A stretch of DNA of 5,962 nucleotides from Nitrospirota bacterium (GTDB lineage: Bacteria > Nitrospirota > Nitrospiria > Nitrospirales > UBA8639), in assembly GCA_003235785.1 (NCBI GenBank), contig QJYE01000302.1, forward strand, positions 1 through 5,962. Reading direction: 5' to 3'. Both the position numbers and the translations under genes were made by a program. Numbering within the stretch: the stretch's first letter is position 1; every line of letters starts with the position of its first letter. This document shows positions 1 through 5,571 of this stretch, in pieces. The notes below the pieces were generated by a model, which worked only from the letters and a program-made list of their open reading frames with translations, made no database searches and was not told where the DNA came from.

Positions 1-75
1 ACCCTCAACCTGGACCTTCGTCAATGAGCCAAGAGGGCCTGTGGTGATAGGCGAGGGAAGCAGTCTATTACACAT
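1..75 (-). CDS. Possible 5' end of a divergent gene, partial at left edge (unrecognised)
   Basis: On the minus strand an ATG at 75-73 opens a frame of 25 codons that stays open to the window edge, beginning MCNRLLPSPITTGPLGSLTK. An AAAAAGG stretch lies four bases before the ATG and would serve as a ribosome binding site, and an in-frame TGA lies upstream, so this ATG is a natural start. If real, the gene is divergent from nadA and the two share about 130 bases of upstream DNA. I do not recognise the peptide. The alternative is that the + strand is coding here instead: a frame open from base 2 to a TGA at 110-112 reads through the same bases and could be the C-terminal end of a gene ending in DHDLIQ. 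Both cannot be right, and the segment is too short to decide. Confidence 0.25.
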   Translation of the reverse strand, partial: MCNRLLPSPITTGPLGSLTKVQVEG

Positions 76-81
76 TCTACC

Positions 82-110
82 TTTTTCAACTGATCATGAT
101 TTGATACAAT
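82..110 (+). promoter_or_regulatory. Weak promoter candidate for nadA
   Basis: TACAAT at 105-110 matches five of six positions of the sigma-70 -10 box. Seventeen bases upstream the -35 position holds TTTTTC (82-87), a poor match to TTGACA, so the promoter would be weak or activator-dependent. Transcription would start near 117 and leave a leader of nearly 90 bases containing the 142-159 dyad. No better promoter is visible: TTGATC at 164-169 lacks a good -10 and would place the start on top of the ribosome binding site. Confidence 0.3.
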
Positions 111-116
111 GAAAAA
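82..116. promoter_or_regulatory. Dyad-symmetric element upstream of nadA
   Basis: The arms TTTTTCA (82-88) and TGAAAAA (110-116) are perfect inverted copies. Inside them ATCA (93-96) and TGAT (102-105) are also inverted copies about the same centre at base 99. Eleven of the 17 symmetric base pairs match, with mismatches confined to two four-base gaps and the central five bases. This spaced symmetry is typical of a protein-binding operator. It overlaps the only -10-like hexamer upstream of nadA, so a bound protein could control nadA or a divergent gene. As RNA it would make only a weak AT-rich hairpin, so a terminator is less likely. Which protein would bind is unknown; NAD-gene repressors such as NrtR or NiaR are possible in principle, but I cannot match a known site. 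Confidence 0.35.
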
Positions 117-141
117 CTCACGCTTGGCGTTGGGTGAATTT

Positions 142-159
142 CTGGATTCGCGAAGCCAG
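142..159. repeat. Imperfect palindrome CTGGaTTCGCGAAgCCAG in the nadA leader region
   Basis: An 18-base dyad is centred between 150 and 151: the palindrome TTCGCGAA (147-154) is flanked by one mismatched pair (A146/G155) and then by four more matching pairs, CTGG (142-145) against CCAG (156-159). Sixteen of 18 bases are symmetric. There is no T-run after it, so it is not an intrinsic terminator. It could be an operator, or a hairpin in the 5' untranslated region of nadA if transcription starts near 117. Its function is unknown. Confidence 0.4.
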
Positions 160-204
160 CTATTTGATCGGACCATTTCCATTTAGACATATGAGGAATC
201 TGGT

Positions 205-1308
205 GTGAATACTTCACTTATGACAGAGCTACCCATTACCGATTATCAGGATCTTTCAGAGGGCGAACTCTTTGAACGAATCGTCGCGGCCAAGAAAAGT
301 CTTGGTAATCAGGTGTTGATTCTTGGGCATAACTATCAACGCGATGAGGTCATTGTCCATGCCGACTTGCGTGGCGATTCATTGTTACTCTCAAAATTAG
401 CGGCTGAACGATCTGAATTTCCTCACGTTGTGTTTTGTGGTGTGCATTTCATGGCGGAGACGGCGGATATTTTGAGCCGGTCGAACCAGACGGTCATTTT
501 GCCGGATTTAGCCGCCGGGTGTTCGATGGCCGATATGGCTGCAATTGAACAGGTGGATGAATGTTGGGACGCTCTTTCGCAAGTTCTGTCGGTAGAGGAT
601 GTCGTCACTCCTGTTGTCTATGTGAATTCAGCTGCCGATTTGAAGGCCTTTTGCGGGGAGCATGGTGGAGTCACCTGTACGTCGTCCAATGCGAAGGCTG
701 TGATGGATTGGGCCTGGTCGAGACGGGAAAAGATTCTCTTTTTCCCGGATGAACATCTTGGTCGGAATGTGGCGAATAAAATGGGTTTCCCCAAAGACGA
801 AATGATTGTTTGGGATCCGTTTAAAGCCAACGGGGGCAATACGGTGGAAGCCATTCACAAGGCCAAGCTGATTTTGTGGAAAGGCCATTGCAGTGTTCAT
901 CAAATGTTTCAACCGACGCATGTTGAGTATTTCAGAAAGCAGTATCCCGGCATTCAAGTTATTGTGCATCCAGAATGTCACGAAGATGTCGTGAATAAAG
1001 CGGACGCAGTGGGTTCGACCGAATATATTATTCAGACGGTCAGTAAGGCTCCCGCGGGGACATCGTGGGTGGTTGGGACTGAATTGAACCTGGTAAATCG
1101 CCTGAAGGCCGAGCAGACGGATAAACAAGTCTTTTTCCTCTCACCGATGGTGTGCCGGTGCGCCACCATGTTCCGGATCGATGCCCCTCATATGTGCTGG
1201 GCCATGGAAAACCTGGCCCAGGGTCATGTGGTGAATCGGATTTCGGTACCTGATGATGAGAAAATTTTAGCCAAGATTGCCTTGGAACGGATGATGGCTT
1301 TGAGTTAA
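205..1308 (+). CDS. nadA: Quinolinate synthase NadA (4Fe-4S enzyme of de novo NAD synthesis)
   Basis: NadA condenses iminoaspartate with dihydroxyacetone phosphate to give quinolinate in the cytoplasm, the step before NadC in NAD biosynthesis. The 367-residue product matches the longer, Bacillus-type NadA (about 368 residues). Visible hallmarks are GHNYQ (41-45), DLAAGCSMAD with Cys106, WKGHCSVHQ with Cys229, HPEC (255-258) and MVCRC with Cys317 and Cys319. Three cysteines bind the iron-sulfur cluster in this family. Cys106, Cys229 and one of Cys317/319 occupy those places. The GTG start is chosen because AGGA (194-197) lies seven bases upstream; an in-frame ATG at 220 has no such site and would remove five residues. 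The reading frame is intact. No nadB or nadC is adjacent, and the next gene has its own promoter, so nadA is probably transcribed separately. The family assignment is very secure. Confidence 0.97.
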   Translation: MNTSLMTELPITDYQDLSEGELFERIVAAKKSLGNQVLILGHNYQRDEVIVHADLRGDSLLLSKLAAERSEFPHVVFCGVHFMAETADILSRSNQTVILPDLAAGCSMADMAAIEQVDECWDALSQVLSVEDVVTPVVYVNSAADLKAFCGEHGGVTCTSSNAKAVMDWAWSRREKILFFPDEHLGRNVANKMGFPKDEMIVWDPFKANGGNTVEAIHKAKLILWKGHCSVHQMFQPTHVEYFRKQYPGIQVIVHPECHEDVVNKADAVGSTEYIIQTVSKAPAGTSWVVGTELNLVNRLKAEQTDKQVFFLSPMVCRCATMFRIDAPHMCWAMENLAQGHVVNRISVPDDEKILAKIALERMMALS

Positions 1309-1409
1309 TCGCCTCCCTGAATTTCCCTTTCATTTTTTGTAGGCTGCTCGTCAAGAAATCTCTTCCCATTATCCCTCCTCTGTCATGATGAGCATTCAAC
1401 TACTGTTGT
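1309..1409. other. nadA-ileS gap, upstream part: no gene or clear terminator
   Basis: This is the non-coding stretch between the nadA stop codon and the ileS promoter. It is pyrimidine-rich, with a short T-run at 1333-1338, but I find no GC-rich stem directly before that run, so an intrinsic terminator for nadA cannot be claimed. Only a short TCATGA palindrome (1384-1389) and a four-base CAAC/GTTG dyad (1397-1408) next to the -35 box stand out, and both may be chance. Confidence 0.5.
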
Positions 1410-1438
1410 TTGACGGGTTTCTAGGTCGCGGCTAGAAT
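1410..1438 (+). promoter_or_regulatory. Sigma-70-type promoter of the ileS-lspA cluster
   Basis: TTGACG (1410-1415) and TAGAAT (1433-1438) each match the -35 and -10 consensus at five of six positions, and the spacer is exactly 17 bases, the optimum. Transcription is predicted to start near 1445, about 32 bases before the ileS ATG. This leader is far too short for a T-box riboswitch, so control by uncharged tRNA-Ile through a T-box is not expected. It is the best-looking promoter in the window and separates ileS from nadA. Confidence 0.7.
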
Positions 1439-1476
1439 GCCCCTGCGATTTTTCACGTTTTCTTGAGTTTTTTCCT

Positions 1477-4341
1477 ATGGATTATAAATCAACATTAAAT
1501 CTTCCTCAGACTGAGTTTCCCATGAAGGCGAATTTGCCTCAAAAGGAACCTGAACGGTTGGCTTGGTGGGAACAGGAACGCATGTATGCGCGTATCCAGG
1601 AATCTCGCCAGGATCGTCCTCTCTACATCCTTCATGACGGCCCGCCCTATGCCAACGGGCATATTCATATCGGGCATGGGCTGAATAAAATTTTGAAGGA
1701 CATCATTATTAAATCGAAGACGATGGATGGGTTTCGGGTGCCCTATATTCCGGGATGGGATTGTCATGGGCTTCCGATTGAACACCAAGTCTCCAAGCAA
1801 CTGGGTTCCAAGAAAAAAGATATGAGCGCGGTGGAACTGCGGAAAATCTGTAGGGAATATGCTCAGAAATTTGTGGGAATTCAACGGGGCGAATTTGAGC
1901 GATTAGGCATATTCGGTGATTGGGACCATCCGTATCTGACCATGGATCACGCCTATGAGGCGGCCATTGTTCGAGAGTTCGGGAAATTTGTGGAAAAAGG
2001 GCGTGTCTATAAGGGGTTAAAGCCGGTGTTGTGGTGCACGGTGGATCAAACGGCGTTGGCGGAAGCTGAAGTGGAATATGAGGATCATCTCTCACCGTCC
2101 GTCTATGTGAAATTTCCCTTTACGGTCTCGCCAGCGGAAATGGGTTCTGATCAACGCTTGGGGCTGCCAAAAGTCAAAGAGCTGAAAGCCGTTTCGGCGG
2201 TCATTTGGACGACAACCCCGTGGACTCTTCCGGCCAACCAAGCCGTCTGTCTGCATCCGGATTTTGACTATGCCGTGCTTCAGGTTGGTGAGGAGGCTTT
2301 TGTTGTTGCCGCGGGGTTGGAAGATGTCTTTGCCAAGGCCTGCAAAATTGAGAATTTTGAAATGTTAGGCTGCAAAAAAGGGAAAGATTTTGAAGGGTGG
2401 ACGTGTCATCCGCCATTTGCGAAGAAAGAGGTTCCCATCCTCAATGGAGATTTTGTCACATTGGAGCAGGGAACGGGCTGTGTGCATATTGCTCCTGGAC
2501 ATGGGATGGACGACTATCTGTTGGTCATGAAATACAATAGACCGCTTTTCGTCGACGTGCTTCCTAATAACCAACCCTTAGAAATCCTGGTGCCGGTCAA
2601 TAATGCAGGACGGTTTACGGATGAATTTCCTGAGTTTGAAGGCCAACCCGTCTTGGAAGCGAACTCCGGGATTGTGGAAGTCTTAAAAACCAAAGGATTG
2701 GTGGTTGGGGAAAAGAAGCTTGAACATTCGTACCCGCATTGTTGGCGTTGCAAGCAACCGGTCATCTTTCGAGCGACGCATCAGTGGTTTGTGTCCATGG
2801 AGAAAGCCGATCTCCGGAAGAAAGCCCTGAAAGAGATAGATAAAGTTCAATGGATTCCGGAGCGCGGTCGTGATCGCATTCATGGCATGATCGTGAACCG
2901 TCCGGATTGGTGCTTATCTCGGCAACGCATGTGGGGGACGCCTATTCCGGTGTTTTCGTGCGAAAGCTGTGCGACCCCGCTTGCTGACCACAAGGTGATT
3001 GAGCATATCAGTGAACAAATGGAGGAGGGGGGAGCTGATATCTGGTTTAGTCGTTCTGCGTCAGAACTACTGCCTGCTGGAACCTCCTGTGCGCAATGTG
3101 GCCATGGGGCGTTTAAGAAAGAACATGATATTTTAGATGTGTGGTTTGAGTCGGGCGTGAGTCATGCGGCGGTGTTGAAGCCTCAAGGTGAAGGGTGGTA
3201 CCCCGCGGACCTCTATCTGGAAGGTTCCGACCAACATCGGGGGTGGTTTCATAGTTCGCTCCTGACCTCGGTGACGACGGATGAGCAAGCGCCCTATCGA
3301 GCTGTGTTGACGCATGGGTTTGTCCTGGATGGGGAAGGCAAGAAAATGTCGAAAACGGCTGGGAATGTAATCTCGCCGCAAGAAATCATCAAAGAGTCCG
3401 GCGCAGAAATTTTGCGGTTGTGGGTGGCCTCCCAGGATTACCAGGAAGATCTGCGCATCTCTAAAGAGATTGTGAAACAGTTGATGGATGCGTATCGAAA
3501 AGTGCGCAATACCTGCCGGTTTCTCCTCAGTAATTTATATGATTTTGATCCGGCCACTCATACAGTGCCTCATGCAAATTTACCGGAACTGGATCAATGG
3601 GCGCTCTGGCGGTTAGGCCAACTGATCGACAATGTGAAAAAGGGATATGCGGAATTTCAATTTCGTCAAGTGGTGCATGAGTTGGATTACTTTTGTTCCA
3701 CGGATATGAGCGCGACCTACTTGGATATTCTCAAAGACCGCCTCTATACTTTCCCGGCGAACTCACCACTTCGGCGTGGTTCTCAGACGGTTTTGTTTGA
3801 GGTGGTGACCGCCTTGGCCAAACTTATGGCCCCGATTCTGAGTTTTACGGCTGAAGAAATTTGGCAGGTGTTGCCAGATTCGAAACAGAAGGGTTCCAAG
3901 CTAGACAGTGTCCATCTTGCTGAATTCCCACCGTCTCCAACGGTGTTTGGGAATCCCGAGTTGCACAGCACGTGGAATTATCTCTTTCAAGTTCGACGGG
4001 TGGTGCAGGCGGCATTGGAGAAAACCCGGCGGGATAAAGTCATTGGTTCGTCTTTAGAAGCCAAAGTGGTCTTGCAGGCGACTGAACCAAAGAGCGGGTT
4101 GTTGAAGCGATACCATGATGATCTTCCCGCTCTTTTTATTGTTTCCTGTGTGGACGTGGAAACGATTACAGCCATAGCTGAGAGCAACCATGAGATATCT
4201 CATGCCAGTCTTGGGTTGGTCATCAACGTCGTGAAGGCTGAAGGCGTCAAATGTGATCGATGCTGGAATATTCGAAACGATGTGGGGTCGAAGGCGGAGC
4301 ATCCCACCATTTGTGAACGCTGCGTAGAGGCGGTCGCGTGA
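1477..4341 (+). CDS. ileS: Isoleucyl-tRNA synthetase
   Basis: This cytoplasmic class I synthetase charges tRNA-Ile with isoleucine using ATP and hydrolyses wrongly attached valine. The 954-residue length fits the bacterial enzyme. The N-terminus MDYKSTLNLP matches the family start, which fixes the ATG although the ribosome binding site is weak (only GAG at 1465-1467). The Rossmann fold carries HIGH (64-67) and KMSKT (623-627), a variant of KMSKS, with GSDQHRGW (583-590) before it. The CP1 editing domain shows WTTTPWTLPAN (244-254) and GTGCVHIAPGHGMDDY (332-347), with His337 and Asp346 at the expected editing positions. Two CxxC pairs (Cys495/498 and Cys538/541) lie in the segment before DVWFESG and may bind zinc. 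A C-terminal zinc knuckle is formed by Cys926, 929, 946 and 949. This knuckle marks the standard bacterial (IleS1, E. coli-like) type rather than the mupirocin-resistant IleS2 type. Its stop codon overlaps the lspA start. Confidence 0.98.
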   Translation: MDYKSTLNLPQTEFPMKANLPQKEPERLAWWEQERMYARIQESRQDRPLYILHDGPPYANGHIHIGHGLNKILKDIIIKSKTMDGFRVPYIPGWDCHGLPIEHQVSKQLGSKKKDMSAVELRKICREYAQKFVGIQRGEFERLGIFGDWDHPYLTMDHAYEAAIVREFGKFVEKGRVYKGLKPVLWCTVDQTALAEAEVEYEDHLSPSVYVKFPFTVSPAEMGSDQRLGLPKVKELKAVSAVIWTTTPWTLPANQAVCLHPDFDYAVLQVGEEAFVVAAGLEDVFAKACKIENFEMLGCKKGKDFEGWTCHPPFAKKEVPILNGDFVTLEQGTGCVHIAPGHGMDDYLLVMKYNRPLFVDVLPNNQPLEILVPVNNAGRFTDEFPEFEGQPVLEANSGIVEVLKTKGLVVGEKKLEHSYPHCWRCKQPVIFRATHQWFVSMEKADLRKKALKEIDKVQWIPERGRDRIHGMIVNRPDWCLSRQRMWGTPIPVFSCESCATPLADHKVIEHISEQMEEGGADIWFSRSASELLPAGTSCAQCGHGAFKKEHDILDVWFESGVSHAAVLKPQGEGWYPADLYLEGSDQHRGWFHSSLLTSVTTDEQAPYRAVLTHGFVLDGEGKKMSKTAGNVISPQEIIKESGAEILRLWVASQDYQEDLRISKEIVKQLMDAYRKVRNTCRFLLSNLYDFDPATHTVPHANLPELDQWALWRLGQLIDNVKKGYAEFQFRQVVHELDYFCSTDMSATYLDILKDRLYTFPANSPLRRGSQTVLFEVVTALAKLMAPILSFTAEEIWQVLPDSKQKGSKLDSVHLAEFPPSPTVFGNPELHSTWNYLFQVRRVVQAALEKTRRDKVIGSSLEAKVVLQATEPKSGLLKRYHDDLPALFIVSCVDVETITAIAESNHEISHASLGLVINVVKAEGVKCDRCWNIRNDVGSKAEHPTICERCVEAVA
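4326..4341 (+). promoter_or_regulatory. lspA ribosome binding site and GTGA stop/start overlap
   Basis: AGAGG (4326-4330) lies inside the last ileS codons, seven bases before the GTG at 4338-4340. The ileS TGA (4339-4341) shares bases with that GTG. This layout favours re-initiation by ribosomes finishing ileS. An alternative in-frame ATG at 4350 follows a GAGGG only one base away, which is too close to be a good site, so the GTG is preferred. Confidence 0.7.
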
Positions 4342-4865
4342 ACGAGGGTATGCGTCGATATGGAGTGCTGGGGGTCGTGGTGTTGACCATTATTGTGGTC
4401 GATCAAGTCACCAAGGCCTTTATCGATGGCTCGATGTACCTGCATGAATCCATTTCCATTATTCCCGGGTATTTCAATCTCACGTATATTCGCAATCCTG
4501 GAGCGGCGTTTGGGATCATGGGGACGACAAGCAGCGGATTTCGGCTCGTCTTCTTCTTTCTGACCTCGATCTTGGCCATGGGGTTACTCATCACCATTTT
4601 TTTGCGGATGGATCCGCGGGATTGGTGGGGCCAACTGACCATTGCCTTGATATTTGGTGGGGCCATTGGGAATTTCATTGATCGCCTGCAATATGGCGAA
4701 GTGATTGATTTCTTAGATTTCTATATTAATGGCTATCATTGGCCGGCGTTCAATGTGGCCGATTCCGCCATTAGCGTTGGCGTGGTTTCTCTCCTCCTCC
4801 TCTTTGCTTTCGAAAAGCGCAAACCCGATCTTTCCGCTCAAGAAAATCCCCCTCTCTCTGAGTGA
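4338..4865 (+). CDS. lspA: Lipoprotein signal peptidase II
   Basis: LspA is an inner-membrane aspartyl protease that cuts the signal peptide from diacylglyceryl-modified prolipoproteins, just before the lipidated cysteine. The 175 residues fit the family (about 150-180). Four hydrophobic stretches are visible near 8-22, 68-89, 98-114 and 141-158. Conserved blocks are VVDQVTK (20-26), RNPGAAFG (52-59), GNFIDR (111-116), VIDF with Asp124, and FNVADSAIS with Asp142. By comparison with the known LspA structure, Asp124 and Asp142 are the catalytic pair. The tail after residue 160 is charged and presumably cytoplasmic. The gene overlaps ileS by four bases and is probably translated by coupling. The ileS-lspA order is widespread in bacteria. 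Confidence 0.97.
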   Translation: MNEGMRRYGVLGVVVLTIIVVDQVTKAFIDGSMYLHESISIIPGYFNLTYIRNPGAAFGIMGTTSSGFRLVFFFLTSILAMGLLITIFLRMDPRDWWGQLTIALIFGGAIGNFIDRLQYGEVIDFLDFYINGYHWPAFNVADSAISVGVVSLLLLFAFEKRKPDLSAQENPPLSE

Positions 4866-4878
4866 ATTCTCGTCCCCC

Positions 4879-5340
4879 ATGTTCGTGCTATTTTTTATGA
4901 CCATGTTGTTGAGTTCTGGAGTGAGTCCAGGGGCTGTGCCGCAAGAGCCGGCGAATACCTGCCCATCTTTGGGAACTCCGATTTATGTGCATATCCATGG
5001 CATTCGCAATGACCACGGAACGGTTAAAGTCGTATTGTATGGACCAAATCCTCAAGATTTTTTAGTGAAAGGGAAAAAGGTGGATAAAGAGCGAGAGCCA
5101 GCTCAAGAGGGTTCCATGACGCTTTGTGTGGCTGCGCCGGATGCGGGCAAATATGCTGTAGTGGTTTATCATGATGAAAACGATAATCATAAATTCGATC
5201 GGAATTGGATTGGCCTTCCCATGGAAGGTTTCGGTGTCTCCAACAACCCCACGTTTCATTTAGCTCCGCCTAATTTTGAAGAATCGGCTTTTGACGTCAA
5301 TGGCGAATTAATAAATATCGAGGTGAACGTAAAGTATTGA
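4879..5340 (+). CDS. Secreted DUF2141-family protein
   Basis: The product is about 153 residues and I assign it to the DUF2141 family, whose function is unknown. A hydrophobic N-terminus (residues 1-15) followed by small residues near 15-20 looks like a Sec signal peptide, so the protein is probably periplasmic or outside the cell. Family hallmarks are GTVKVVLYG (47-55) and the block YAVVVYHDEN (92-101) through IGLPMEGFGVSNN (111-123). Asp99, Asn101, Asn103 and Asp107 are spaced like a calcium-binding loop, which is an inference only. Cys28 and Cys83 could form a disulfide. The start is uncertain: the same frame is open back to 4729 inside lspA, but those codons are out-of-frame lspA sequence and delay the hydrophobic segment, so ATG 4879 is preferred. 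No good ribosome binding site precedes it; ATG 4897 is possible. It lies 13 bases after lspA, so it is likely the third gene of that transcript. Confidence 0.85.
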   Translation: MFVLFFMTMLLSSGVSPGAVPQEPANTCPSLGTPIYVHIHGIRNDHGTVKVVLYGPNPQDFLVKGKKVDKEREPAQEGSMTLCVAAPDAGKYAVVVYHDENDNHKFDRNWIGLPMEGFGVSNNPTFHLAPPNFEESAFDVNGELINIEVNVKY

Positions 5341-5490
5341 ACAAAGCTGTAGGATGATGAAAAGACCATGGCATGAATGGAGATTGTTGTATAGCCGTTT
5401 AGGCATCGTTTGAGGGTTTGACTCATTACATAGTGGCGTTTATTTCATGAGTATCCAGGGTTGGTCATTGTCTCAACTGGTTGTTGGAGA
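5341..5490. other. Gap after the DUF2141 gene: no confident gene or terminator
   Basis: No intrinsic terminator is evident; the only short stem (CCAT/ATGG, 5367-5381) is four base pairs with no T-run. Frames opening at ATG 5354 (19 codons) and ATG 5447 (26 codons) lack properly spaced ribosome binding sites and are not called. The stretch does contain the promoter candidate listed separately. Confidence 0.5.
5418..5446 (+). promoter_or_regulatory. Promoter candidate for the SGNH-type gene
   Basis: TTGACT (5418-5423) matches five of six positions of the -35 box. Seventeen bases later TATTTC (5441-5446) is only a partial -10 match. Transcription would begin near 5453, about 115 bases before the start at 5568 and upstream of the small ORF at 5491. 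The support is the good -35 with ideal spacing; the weak -10 keeps confidence low. Confidence 0.35.
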
Positions 5491-5571
5491 ATGGGTGAGA
5501 AAATGGCGAGTGTTTTTCGTTATGTGACGAGATGGTTTATGGATCCACGAAATAAGAGGAGATGCGTGTGA
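5491..5571 (+). CDS. Possible small protein of 26 residues overlapping the next gene
   Basis: ATG 5491 opens 26 codons ending at TGA 5569-5571. The peptide begins MGEKMASVFRYVTRWFMDPR and ends in a basic stretch (NKRRCV). Its last four bases, GTGA, contain the GTG start of the downstream SGNH-like gene, the same stop/start overlap as between ileS and lspA. GGAG (5486-5489) lies only one base before the ATG, which is closer than usual; an internal ATG at 5503 also exists. I do not recognise the peptide. It could be a genuine small membrane-associated or leader peptide that couples translation of the next gene, or a chance frame. The overlap is the main reason to list it. Confidence 0.25.
   Translation: MGEKMASVFRYVTRWFMDPRNKRRCV
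5557..5570 (+). promoter_or_regulatory. Ribosome binding site deciding the SGNH-type gene start
   Basis: AGGAG at 5557-5561 is one of the strongest Shine-Dalgarno matches in the window. It is six bases from GTG 5568 and zero bases from ATG 5562, so spacing favours the GTG. It lies inside the possible small ORF that ends at 5571. Confidence 0.6.

Noticed and set aside
628..1128. Minus-strand open frame of 166 codons inside nadA
   Set aside because: It lies entirely antisense to a well-conserved gene, has no recognisable motif and is explained by codon structure of nadA.
1309..1345. Intrinsic terminator after nadA at the T-run
   Set aside because: No GC-rich stem precedes the T-run at 1333-1338.
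1309..1476. T-box leader for ileS
   Set aside because: No AGGGTGGNACCGCG-like T-box sequence or terminator/antiterminator pair is visible, and the predicted transcript leader is only about 32 bases.
4729..4878. Fifty-codon upstream extension of the DUF2141 frame
   Set aside because: It overlaps the conserved end of lspA in another frame and pushes the signal peptide inward; the extension looks like shadow sequence.
5354..5413. ORF of 19 codons from ATG 5354
   Set aside because: The AGG before it directly abuts the start, the peptide is short, and nothing links it to a neighbour.
5447..5527. ORF of 26 codons from ATG 5447
   Set aside because: It has no ribosome binding site and competes with the better placed frame at 5491.
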